This document shows positions 6,998 to 15,840 of a stretch of 21,493 bases of DNA, piece after piece. The notes under the pieces were generated by a model. That model searched no databases. It saw nothing but the letters and a program-made list of their open reading frames with translations, and had not been told where the DNA came from. The stretch is from positions 1 through 21,493 of IMG/VR virus record IMGVR_UViG_3300007770_001015. One strand, given 5' to 3'. The first letter of the stretch is position 1. Every line of letters starts with the position of its first letter. Made by a program: the position numbers and the translations under genes. The stretch comes from a virus.

Positions 6998-9442
6998 CTA
7001 TTCACTATCTGCTAAATCTGCCAACAAATCTGTGATGCACTGAATTTTCTTACCAACCTCTTCAGCCGCATCTAAAGGATTTGTCTTTGGCGAAGCAGCC
7101 GGATCATCAGAACATGGAGCTTTGTGCGTTTCTCTTGGCGGCCTGTTTGCCTGCCTTACCTCTATTCCGTTTCCTGCAAGAATAAGCTTTGCCGTACTCT
7201 CTAAGCATAAATTTCCATCATTTCTAATAATCATTGGCGCTCCGGGCTTCATCCCAGCTATAACCAAGCCTGCCTCACTTATGGAAATAATATAATCCGA
7301 AGCATGATTTCCATCTTCGGCCGCCCATCCTTCTTGTCCGCAATATCCTTTATCTGTCATATTTACTCTTAATTCAAACCTGCCTTCGCTAAAGTTATCG
7401 CCCGTTCTGCCTCCAACATTAAGCAGGAAATCTCCATCGGTCTGAACGACCACGCTTCGACCCTCTGAATCTGTACCAAACCAAGCAACCAAGGCCCCTG
7501 CTGTATCTAAAACGATACTTTTACCGTCTTGATTATCGGCCCCGACAGAGGTCTCTATTGATCCTTCGAAATTTAAATTAGCACTTTTTCCTCCAGACTC
7601 CTTTCTCGTGCCTTCGCCTTTGTCGGCACTCTCAGTGGCTAGTTCTTCGCTAATAGAGAATGAATTTGTATATTGAACATTGGTTTCTCCCGCGCCGCCG
7701 GAAAAACTTTTGCCAGCAACGAGAACCTCTCCGCCTGGATCCATAGCGGGTGGACCCGGATTAATCTCCACTGTGGACATAAATGTTACATCATTAGCGT
7801 CTGAGCCGTCTGCGTTTGGATCTTTAGACTTTCTCTCAAAGGACTGTCCAAGAGAATTCCCCAAAACAATGCCTGGGCATGCAGTTACCGAGGTCGGAAT
7901 ATGAACACATTTTATTAAATTTCCAATAAGCATTTCTGCTGCAGCATACATGTTATGATACTTTGTAGAGTTAACACGCACCTTTGTGCCGCCTGATGAA
8001 TCAATTATATTTTTTAAATTATGAAAATAACCATCTTCATTCGTATGTCTAACCCCGGTTTGTCTTGTATATTTAACATCCTCCTCTGTATCTGCAAACA
8101 TAGCTTCTCTAGCAGCAGCTGTAGGATATATTTCCGTACCTTCTTCATTGCGCAGCGTAACAGGAATCTTTTCTGAAACACTCTCTGACGATGGCTTGCT
8201 TAAAGTTCCGCCCGAAGTTCTGTAGAATAAGGCATCAGTAGGGTATAAAACATTGCCAGTGTTTGATGACTTTGGAACATTTAATTTTAAAATACCCTCT
8301 TTATCAATTGCACAAATAAAGTTATCATTATCATTTGAGGTTGCTTCAGATAAAGAATTTGTAGATAACTGAAAATGATAACCAATCCCTCTTCTGCTTA
8401 TTAATCTAGCAGATTCATAATCTTTATCAGAAACTTCAGACGGAATTAGACCATTATCATCTCCTGTTTTTACAACTCCATAATTTGGATCTAAAACTTC
8501 TCCCCTATGATTTACAACATTACCACCTATAATCTCTATCAATTGATGTGGAGCCAAATGTAATGCATTTCTACTTCCAATGGCCTTTATATCACTCTCC
8601 CTTTCATATATGCTAGGCACAGAAGATGCTCGATTAACGACCTCTTGATCATACCCTATGTACCCTGAATGTTCAGAAAGCTCATTAATAACAAGTCTAT
8701 ATTCTGATATTGGAGGATTTCTCATTAACTCATTTGAGGCAATATTAAGAGCCCCACGGCCAGGCCAAATACCTCTAGATTTACCATCCGTATTCTTAGG
8801 ATACATCAAAACCTGATGTCCACAGGGAACTGCTGCACTAGCAGAGTTGCTTTGCGGATCAAACCTTATTGCATCACCAGAGACTAAACGACTACCTGTA
8901 CTGACGGATTGAATTGTATGCCCAACGGTTGATACTTTTGTTTCAGTTCCGCGCAAACTTATATATAATCCACTTTTTTGATCATTTCCTAAATATATAT
9001 TATTATCTGTACAAGAGCCTTCCAAAAGTAACTGCCCGCCGCCAAACGCCGCCAACTTCATGTCGTTTGTATTCATGGCCGCTATAGGATAATCCGTAGT
9101 AGCTGTCGGAACAAAATCGCCTGGCTCGACCCCCTGGCGGCCCTTCCAGCCGGGTGCCCGGTCGCTATTCGGCTTTGGGATAACCTTTAAAGCCTGAATA
9201 GTGCCTCGACTTCCTGGATGCACTCTAATGCAAAGAACTCTATCTCCTTTGTTTGGATGCCTAAATAGCCCCGAATCTCTTACTCCACCATAATAAAGAG
9301 GCGGAATTACAAAGCTGGTCCCAGTATCTTGAGAGCCCTTATGAACCGTAAGCTCTCCAGTCTTTTTGTTAACATCCAAAACAACTGCTTCAAATGGCCA
9401 AAACGATGTTATCTGTCCGGCAATATCTGAATTTCCACTCAC
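6998..9442 (-). CDS. Baseplate central spike protein, gpV/gp5-like, enlarged (814 aa)
   Basis: Probable trimeric cell-puncturing spike under the hub. Residues about 10-90 look like the OB-fold domain of gpV/gp5-type spikes, with short strands, the PPLYYGGVRDSG loop and GDRVLCIRVHPGSRGTIQA. The C-terminal third (about 630-785) is made of short Gly/Asp-punctuated strands such as SIVLDTAGALVAWFG and PMIIRNDGNLCLES, as in intertwined beta-prism needles. A Pro-rich tail and a short terminal helix follow. P2 gpV is about 211 residues, so most of the middle is extra. I see no lysozyme or other hydrolase motif and no PAAR-type tip. The start is GTG. It follows the hub gene by 19 bases, the D-V order of P2. 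The spike assignment rests on the N-terminal pattern, the C-terminal repeats and gene order. Confidence 0.75.
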   Translation of the reverse strand: MSGNSDIAGQITSFWPFEAVVLDVNKKTGELTVHKGSQDTGTSFVIPPLYYGGVRDSGLFRHPNKGDRVLCIRVHPGSRGTIQALKVIPKPNSDRAPGWKGRQGVEPGDFVPTATTDYPIAAMNTNDMKLAAFGGGQLLLEGSCTDNNIYLGNDQKSGLYISLRGTETKVSTVGHTIQSVSTGSRLVSGDAIRFDPQSNSASAAVPCGHQVLMYPKNTDGKSRGIWPGRGALNIASNELMRNPPISEYRLVINELSEHSGYIGYDQEVVNRASSVPSIYERESDIKAIGSRNALHLAPHQLIEIIGGNVVNHRGEVLDPNYGVVKTGDDNGLIPSEVSDKDYESARLISRRGIGYHFQLSTNSLSEATSNDNDNFICAIDKEGILKLNVPKSSNTGNVLYPTDALFYRTSGGTLSKPSSESVSEKIPVTLRNEEGTEIYPTAAAREAMFADTEEDVKYTRQTGVRHTNEDGYFHNLKNIIDSSGGTKVRVNSTKYHNMYAAAEMLIGNLIKCVHIPTSVTACPGIVLGNSLGQSFERKSKDPNADGSDANDVTFMSTVEINPGPPAMDPGGEVLVAGKSFSGGAGETNVQYTNSFSISEELATESADKGEGTRKESGGKSANLNFEGSIETSVGADNQDGKSIVLDTAGALVAWFGTDSEGRSVVVQTDGDFLLNVGGRTGDNFSEGRFELRVNMTDKGYCGQEGWAAEDGNHASDYIISISEAGLVIAGMKPGAPMIIRNDGNLCLESTAKLILAGNGIEVRQANRPPRETHKAPCSDDPAASPKTNPLDAAEEVGKKIQCITDLLADLADSE

Positions 9443-9450
9443 TAAAACTT

Positions 9451-9457
9451 CTCCTTT
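9451..9457 (-). promoter_or_regulatory. Strong Shine-Dalgarno fixing a GTG start for the spike gene
   Basis: AAAGGAG lies 8 bases before GTG at 9440-9442. The same frame has a TAA at 9467-9469 and no ATG between, so GTG is the best start. Confidence 0.75.
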
Positions 9458-9461
9458 AACT

Positions 9462-12400
9462 TTAACTTAATACGCTATTTGGTATGTCTATAATACCAAC
9501 TTCAATAACATTTATTTCACCTGTAAAATTAAACCCACTTATTTCATCTCTGAAGTCTAACCAGCTGTTTTGTTTGGGCCCGCCTTTTGGAAAAATACCC
9601 AAGGCTTTATTGCTGCTGATATCTCCGGAAAGATCAGAAGTAAATACACCCAATAGCTTTCTATCCATGCATTTTATCTCACCAAGAGGATTCGTATCAT
9701 CCTCTCTTGTAAGATATGATATCTGCTCTATAATCTTTGTAGAATTTATCGGAGTTACTGGCATATTGTTTGGCAACTTCATAGATGTAAGCTCTTTTGT
9801 AGTACCCGTTGATCCGCCACCAAAAAGAGAACCAACACTTGTCATTGCCTGACTTATTCCATCCACAAGGTCATCGCCTCCAGAGTATGCATGATCTTGA
9901 GCTACTTGGCTCGGATTCTCCAAAAGAGATCTGACTATTGCCATCTTTTCGCTAACATTTTGAATCGCCTCTGTATCGTCTGGATCTTTTACGAATCCTC
10001 TAACTAAAACATATCTAGTTCCCATCATTGAGCCTGATAGGTCCATCATCATATTTGTAAATCTTATTTGATTATCTTTATAATCTAACAGCTCTGCCAT
10101 ACCAGCGCCTCCAGTTGGAAATACAAGTGTCGAATCTGGCTTCAACACTCTGTAACTATCATCTGTTGATTCCGTTCTATACATCAGAGCAGGATCCTCA
10201 AGGAAGTTGGAAACAAGATCCTGTCCAATAATATCTAGCGGGCTTGGCAAATACTCTCCGGGAGGATGGCCGTAAATTAAAGAAAGGCTTGTCGTAAAAC
10301 TTTGTCCACTATATGAAAAGCTATGGTTAACAGATCTAACATAATAAAGCAATCCCTTTGCCGGAACATACACCGTATCTCCTGGCTGATAAAATTCATT
10401 TCCAGGTACAGAAATTTCTCCTCTATTTATATTCATTTTTTGTAACAATAATTCTAATATCGCATATGGCCTCGCCTGCCCTTCGGCATCACTTATAAAA
10501 GGAACATTTATTGGACCACCTGACTTATAGCCATACTGTCTCCAAAGATCAAAGTCTGTTGCTCCAGCCCAAAAATACAAGCCATCTGTTCCAGAGTTTA
10601 AATTGGCCCCCATTCCTAGTGGCGCATCACCCTGCACATCCACTCGACAAAAGTCTGGTGGATTTTCTGTAAAGGTAGCAGATAGAATATATTCATCTTT
10701 CAATATATATCTCTTTCCTGATCCATATCCTAAAAAGTTTCTTGTATCATCTTCTATGAGATGATCAAAGACAGAACCCTCATTTGCATCTCCAGTTATA
10801 ATATCAATAGCATTTTGAGTGCTTTCTGCTAAATTCTCAAGAAACTCAACCCCATCTCCAGATATTATTCCATCTGCAACATCTATCTCATCAGAATCTT
10901 CGCCAGACTCAAGAATTCCCGAAATCTCCTCTAACTCTTCTTGTTTTGACAAGTTTGCTTGCAACATAGAAACATAACTATCTCTTTGAGATATAGCTTT
11001 TTTAATTTTATCCAAAATTCCATTGTTTCCTGTAACCACACTGTCAATATCTTCTTCATCCATAAAGAATATTAAATCTTTATTCTTAAAACCTTCTTTT
11101 TTGTCAATGCCTATGCCTTGAGCGGGATCTCTTCCGAATTGCTTCTTAAAAGTATTTCTTATGCCATTTAGGTTGTCAATTGTTGCCAGGTGTTGCGCTG
11201 GAGGCCTTATCGTATTGCCGGTGCCAGAACTGCCTGCTGCTGTCATTATATCGTTAACAATACCAGCCTCTTCTTGAAAGATTGGATCAAAAATACCCAA
11301 AAGAGTCTCTGTGTCTCCAGATAAAATATCTCCATTTTCCTGAAAAGCAGCCGTAACCTTTAGCCCATCTCCGAACAACGAATTATTACTCTCTGTTATA
11401 TCTCCAGCAGTTCCTTCAAACTCTCTCTGCTTAAGCTGCAAGCCTCCAGTTTGTGGAGAGTTGGCTCCAAAGAAATTTGCAATATCCCCAAACACTCCGC
11501 CGGCAACGGGGGCTTGAACTCCAAAGAAATCTAATGAATCTGGACCAGATAGCTGCATATTTGGAATTATCGTATGATCTGGATACCTTCCCATCATAAG
11601 GCATAATAATACAATCTTTACATTCAAAGTGTGTACCGATAAATATAATCCTTCAATTCTTGTTGAAAAAAGATTGGTTATAAACCCTGGCATAATATCT
11701 CTGCCAGTTTCCTCCTGCGTTCTTATAACTTCCTTTAAAATAGAAAGGGGTGTTCGATTCCAAAGAGGAGGTCTAAACTCTAAATGACCCTGACTGTTGC
11801 AAAAGAATTCCAGGTGCAAATACCTAGCTGCCTCATCACATTTTTGATAAGTATCAACAAAGGTTCCTTTAAATAATGGAAAACTTCCATTATTTAATGA
11901 TAAAATAAATGGTTTAATATCAGCACTATCATACTGATCTGATACAACAAATAAATTCCTATCCCTATTCAGCCTAACATCTTCAATTCTTCTTTGCGCC
12001 CCAATCAGCCTCATTGCTCTATTTATATCATGATTTTCCTCTTCATCATCATCCAGCGGAAGGCCGGAGCTTGGACCAAACAAGCTTATTTCAATGCCAA
12101 CATCGTCGGCCGAAGTTAATGCACTATTAAACTGAGTTCCAACCCTTATCTGTTCTTGAATCGCAGCATCAATTGTATCAATTTCAGCCTGCAATGTGGC
12201 AACCAAAGCGGCTGCCGGAATTCCCGTCTGAACCCCGCTTCCAGCGTTTTTTTGAAGACTTCTCATCTTCTTTCTAAGTTTCACCTTTCTCTTTTGCAAA
12301 TTTTTAACCTGATTATTAGCCGTAGATCGAACCCCAGCCTGATTAATCATCTGTTCTGCCGCAGAAGAGCTAACTGACGCCATTCTATATGGGTGAAAAT

Positions 12401-14795
12401 TTCCATAATATTCATTTTGCTCTCTTACCGCCTCCACAACACCTGTTAGTGGATCTTCTGGGCTAAAGTTTGTAGAACGATCACTCTTATTGTGCGCCGC
12501 GAGAGATTGCTCTATAAATGTTTCTACATCATATGGCTGCCCAACAATCAAAATGCTTAAAATATTTGGAATATCAAGATTATTTAAAACATCATTTGTA
12601 GCTGTAACAGAATAATTTTGATCAAATTGTGAAGACATCTGGCTCTCTCCGGTTGGATCTACAATTTGAAATCCAGCCGTGGCCGTGATAACTCCGGTCT
12701 TCCACCTGTATACAAAACCATCCGGATGTTGCATTACCTTCTTTCCATCTAAAGAACCAGGTCCATTGTATTGGCTTTGAAGAAGATTTCCCTCTGTAGC
12801 GTTTTGTCCGGCTAATATCCCAGAATCATAGCTAAGCAAGCCTGATGATAATAAATTTTTATTTTCATACAGCAATTCTCTTTCAGAGCCTATAACCTGT
12901 CCTAATTCATCTTTCGCCAATTCAAACGGAGTCAGCGGATCTTCCAAGATTCCCTGAGGATCGGCCATCGCTGGTTTTATAGCAAACCTACTCCACTTTA
13001 GCCAAGACATATTATCTGTGCATGAAACATTCAAAGTCCAATAACCTCCTGAAAAATTTTCAGAAGTATTTGTAATATACCCTCCGAACACATGAATCAT
13101 TCCAAATGAATTATCCTGCATATGCCTTAATTTTTTATAAGTTTCAATATCCATTCTTTGATTTGTATATAATTGATACTCTGCCTTTAAAACTGCAGTG
13201 TCAATTTCCATAAAACCTGTATCAAAAGGTGCTTCGCTAGCCTCCTCTGGGTATAGTGACCCTCCTAATGTATAATCTGTATATGTTCTATTTCCACGAA
13301 TATAAAAATGAACAGGATCTGGCGGACTCACAATTGGCTTTCCAAGATAAAAGGTTCTAAGCCTCTCTCTTACATATTCCATGTCTAAAGAAGAATCTGC
13401 AGACCCCGCGCCACCGAGCTCCATAGCGGCAGATACAATGGATGACCCATCTATCGGAGGCATACTTCCGGCCATACCCTCAGATTGCATTCCACCGTTT
13501 ACTAATTCATCAAGAATTCCAACCGTTCCATTCAAAGCCTCTTCTATTGCAAGCTCTATATCATCCTCTAAAATGGTTCCAAGCCTATATGGATAAGTCA
13601 TTGCGAAACTGGCAGTCCCAGGAGCAGTCTCATAGTTGGTTGAAGTTTGAAAACTATTAAAAATTGTAAGCTCAATGACCCCAGTTCCTGGCCCTATTAT
13701 ATAATTGGCCGGATCGTGCGGATCAACTATCCATGTTGTTAATTGATTATCAGTAGAAAATGCATTCCTTTTAAGCACCTTTGCTATATCTTCATTCATA
13801 GCACTATATTGCTCAACAGAAGATCCATAAGCAAAGGCATCCCCTATATCGCTAAACATGGTGTCCCAACTAAAGCTGAGATCTGCATCTGCATCTGCTC
13901 CACTTATAGCGGAAGCGTGACCATCTACACCTTCGTATTCATTTTTAAACTCTTCTTTTTTGCCTTCAAGAATCAACTTTGCAGTAGAGGCTGGCAGTGT
14001 ATCTAAATAAGTTCTATTTGTATCTAAAGTAACACTCAAATAAGCTTCAATCTCTTCTCCTCTTTCATCAGTCAATAAGTTTCCATCCTCATCTCTAAGA
14101 AAAAGATCAGTAGTTGGCGCAGCGTCTGAACCTGGAGGGGCTACCGAAGATCTAGACTCAGCCAGTTGTTCATCACTTGCGTATATATACTGACCAGTGG
14201 CTGTATCATAGTATGCAGAGCCACCTTCGAGGCCCAAATTGTCCCCCCTAAGCTCAGAAAGCCACTCCTCAAGTCTTTTTGCAACATATTCTTCAGAAGT
14301 ATATCCAAGTTTGTTTATATCGAATAAAGCTCCTTCGTTTATAAAAGAAGACAGCAAGTTCATACTGTACATCTTATTATCAGAAAGAAAATTTTCAAAC
14401 TTTGTTAAGCTCTCATATGCTCTTATCTGCTGAACTTTATAAGCAAACAATGCCTTAGTTGCTCTTAAAAGCATTTTTTCAGTTTTGTCCATAAACCTTA
14501 AATCATTAGCGCTTTTTAATGAAGAAAATGGCTTTTTCTTTATTAAAATTGTTGCCTCAGGAGACATCGCCAACAAGTTTCTGGTATCAGGAGTTACAGA
14601 GTTTGCATGATTTTGGTCTAAGAATATAGAAGCACCCGTGCCAACAAGCGAAGGCGGCGGGTTCTCTATAGATCCATAATCAACATGTATAGGGACTGCT
14701 CCCTGAGATATCTTTGTTCTTGCCTCATTCAAAACCTCTTTGATGCGAACATCCAACTCTGGAGTTAAACTCGGACTGGGCGCACTACCTGCCAT
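9462..14795 (-). CDS. Baseplate hub protein, gpD/gp27-like, greatly enlarged (1777 aa)
   Basis: Likely the hub ring joining the tail tube to the spike. Three segments recall the gpD/gp27 fold: about 490-615 (VHFYIRGNRTYTDY, then FSGGYWTLNVSCTDNMSWL); about 970-1020 (LEFFCNSQGHLEFRPPLW); and about 1430-1515 (QPGDTVYVPAKGLLYYVRSV, then NHSFSYSGQSFTTSLSLIYG). The last is the usual barrel motif for a position constant followed by a transformed basis. P2 gpD and T4 gp27 are about 390 residues, so there are large extra regions: an N-terminal 490, an insertion with a basic coiled coil near 810-890, an insertion with helices near 1210-1290, and a C-terminal extension from about 1540. It lies between the U-like and spike genes, the P2 position of D. 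Its SD overlaps the previous stop codon. The hub call is good; domain borders are approximate. Confidence 0.75.
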   Translation of the reverse strand: MAGSAPSPSLTPELDVRIKEVLNEARTKISQGAVPIHVDYGSIENPPPSLVGTGASIFLDQNHANSVTPDTRNLLAMSPEATILIKKKPFSSLKSANDLRFMDKTEKMLLRATKALFAYKVQQIRAYESLTKFENFLSDNKMYSMNLLSSFINEGALFDINKLGYTSEEYVAKRLEEWLSELRGDNLGLEGGSAYYDTATGQYIYASDEQLAESRSSVAPPGSDAAPTTDLFLRDEDGNLLTDERGEEIEAYLSVTLDTNRTYLDTLPASTAKLILEGKKEEFKNEYEGVDGHASAISGADADADLSFSWDTMFSDIGDAFAYGSSVEQYSAMNEDIAKVLKRNAFSTDNQLTTWIVDPHDPANYIIGPGTGVIELTIFNSFQTSTNYETAPGTASFAMTYPYRLGTILEDDIELAIEEALNGTVGILDELVNGGMQSEGMAGSMPPIDGSSIVSAAMELGGAGSADSSLDMEYVRERLRTFYLGKPIVSPPDPVHFYIRGNRTYTDYTLGGSLYPEEASEAPFDTGFMEIDTAVLKAEYQLYTNQRMDIETYKKLRHMQDNSFGMIHVFGGYITNTSENFSGGYWTLNVSCTDNMSWLKWSRFAIKPAMADPQGILEDPLTPFELAKDELGQVIGSERELLYENKNLLSSGLLSYDSGILAGQNATEGNLLQSQYNGPGSLDGKKVMQHPDGFVYRWKTGVITATAGFQIVDPTGESQMSSQFDQNYSVTATNDVLNNLDIPNILSILIVGQPYDVETFIEQSLAAHNKSDRSTNFSPEDPLTGVVEAVREQNEYYGNFHPYRMASVSSSAAEQMINQAGVRSTANNQVKNLQKRKVKLRKKMRSLQKNAGSGVQTGIPAAALVATLQAEIDTIDAAIQEQIRVGTQFNSALTSADDVGIEISLFGPSSGLPLDDDEEENHDINRAMRLIGAQRRIEDVRLNRDRNLFVVSDQYDSADIKPFILSLNNGSFPLFKGTFVDTYQKCDEAARYLHLEFFCNSQGHLEFRPPLWNRTPLSILKEVIRTQEETGRDIMPGFITNLFSTRIEGLYLSVHTLNVKIVLLCLMMGRYPDHTIIPNMQLSGPDSLDFFGVQAPVAGGVFGDIANFFGANSPQTGGLQLKQREFEGTAGDITESNNSLFGDGLKVTAAFQENGDILSGDTETLLGIFDPIFQEEAGIVNDIMTAAGSSGTGNTIRPPAQHLATIDNLNGIRNTFKKQFGRDPAQGIGIDKKEGFKNKDLIFFMDEEDIDSVVTGNNGILDKIKKAISQRDSYVSMLQANLSKQEELEEISGILESGEDSDEIDVADGIISGDGVEFLENLAESTQNAIDIITGDANEGSVFDHLIEDDTRNFLGYGSGKRYILKDEYILSATFTENPPDFCRVDVQGDAPLGMGANLNSGTDGLYFWAGATDFDLWRQYGYKSGGPINVPFISDAEGQARPYAILELLLQKMNINRGEISVPGNEFYQPGDTVYVPAKGLLYYVRSVNHSFSYSGQSFTTSLSLIYGHPPGEYLPSPLDIIGQDLVSNFLEDPALMYRTESTDDSYRVLKPDSTLVFPTGGAGMAELLDYKDNQIRFTNMMMDLSGSMMGTRYVLVRGFVKDPDDTEAIQNVSEKMAIVRSLLENPSQVAQDHAYSGGDDLVDGISQAMTSVGSLFGGGSTGTTKELTSMKLPNNMPVTPINSTKIIEQISYLTREDDTNPLGEIKCMDRKLLGVFTSDLSGDISSNKALGIFPKGGPKQNSWLDFRDEISGFNFTGEINVIEVGIIDIPNSVLS

Positions 14796-14797
14796 AT

Positions 14798-14805
14798 ATC
14801 ACCTC
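14798..14805 (-). promoter_or_regulatory. Eight-base Shine-Dalgarno overlapping the upstream stop
   Basis: GAGGTGAT is an 8-base match to the complement of the usual 16S rRNA 3' end. The TGA stop of the preceding gene (14804-14806) is built into it, and ATG follows 2 bases after its end. Hub translation is probably both strong and coupled to the gene before it. Confidence 0.75.
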
Positions 14806-15829
14806 AACTACCACTTTTGATAGAACTCTTTCTGTTTGGATTAACAGAGTTCGGCTCTACTTGTTTATTGTCATCATCTTTAAATGTAGACTTTGTAGGG
14901 TTATTATTTAAAGAGTAATTATCATATAACTCTGGTGCTGTAGGCACAGTCGTTGAAGAGCTTGCGAATGATAAATTATCAGAGCCTGGAGTGTGCCCCT
15001 TATCAACTGTGGTGCCTTGAGCCATCATCGCTTCTCCGTCATATGACAACGGCTCCCTATGCCATGGCATAAAGTTTTCCCTTCGGCCCGTTCTTCTTAA
15101 TACTGTAAATGTAAATTGATAAGTAAAATGACCAGGCTCTTGAGCAGATTCTGTTGTACTAAAGTTTTCAAAATAACCTCTGTAAAACTCTCCCTGATAA
15201 TACATGTCTACATTTGTAGCAAAAGCTGCCAAACTTGGAACGCTCGTAAACTGCTCATAACTAGCCGCAGTTCCACTTCCGGTAAATGGAGCAGATATTA
15301 TATCTATAGCATTACTAACTCCAGAAACAGTGTCTGAAAAAGCCCCGCCCGTAAGAACATCTGCAACATTTGTTAGTGTTATTCCGGAAGAGCTGCTTTC
15401 TGCCAAAAGAGCTGCAGCTTCTTGCGCTGCAATTTGAGCTTCGAGCGCCAAGGCCTCTTGCCTCTTTCTTAAAACATCTCTATACTGTATTTGCTCATGC
15501 CTATAAATATCTCTCAAAACATTTATTCCCTCTATACCCGAAGAGCCCGTTGTGCCCCCAACCTCAATCTTGGTCAAAGCCTCTCCCCAGTACTGAGTAA
15601 CGAAGCCACCCTTTGTAAGATCAGACTTAATCAGTTTATTATCTCGAACATTAAAGCTCTGAGGGTTTATATACAACTGCCTTCTTGCCCATAAAGGATC
15701 TCCGTCATCATTGTAAACCGTACCAGTTTGATTAGATCCAGATGCAGAATATGGATTTACACCGCCTGTAATAGCCTCCAATGATAAAGGAAGAAAGAAA
15801 ATTATAGTTTGTCTTGTTATATCACCCAT
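14804..15829 (-). CDS. Baseplate/tail-end protein, gpU/XkdP-like (341 aa)
   Basis: Residues 47-110 contain RRQLYINPQSFNVRDNKL and then GGFVTQYWGEALTKIEVGGT. This is the pattern of gpU/XkdP-type proteins that sit between tube and hub: strand, charged turn, then G-x-x-x-x-I-x-x-G-T. Residues 206-246 (VDMYYQGEFYRGYFENF, then FTYQFTFTVLRRTG) give the matching second half. Between them lies an Ala/Glu/Gln-rich helix (about 103-146) and a Ser/Gly/Thr-rich linker. The tail after 255 is polar and probably disordered. No LysM-type domain is visible. Its place between tape measure and hub equals that of U in P2. The stop codon of the tape measure gene overlaps its SD. Family assignment is by pattern and gene order, so moderate. 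Confidence 0.6.
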   Translation of the reverse strand: MGDITRQTIIFFLPLSLEAITGGVNPYSASGSNQTGTVYNDDGDPLWARRQLYINPQSFNVRDNKLIKSDLTKGGFVTQYWGEALTKIEVGGTTGSSGIEGINVLRDIYRHEQIQYRDVLRKRQEALALEAQIAAQEAAALLAESSSSGITLTNVADVLTGGAFSDTVSGVSNAIDIISAPFTGSGTAASYEQFTSVPSLAAFATNVDMYYQGEFYRGYFENFSTTESAQEPGHFTYQFTFTVLRRTGRRENFMPWHREPLSYDGEAMMAQGTTVDKGHTPGSDNLSFASSSTTVPTAPELYDNYSLNNNPTKSTFKDDDNKQVEPNSVNPNRKSSIKSGS

Positions 15830-15835
15830 GTTTTA

Positions 15836-15840
15836 TCCTT
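15836..15840 (-). promoter_or_regulatory. Shine-Dalgarno overlapping the tape measure stop
   Basis: AAGGA lies 6 bases before ATG 15829. The tape measure stop TAA (15839-15841) provides its first two bases, so re-initiation coupling is likely. Confidence 0.6.

Noticed and set aside
10026-10043. DLSGSM in the hub (residue 1585 onward) matches the MIDAS motif of von Willebrand A domains.
   Set aside because: A VWA domain would follow this with a G-x-K helix. Here the next residues are MGTRYVLVRGFVKDP, which look like a strand, and no later MIDAS Thr or Asp pattern is evident. Probably coincidence.
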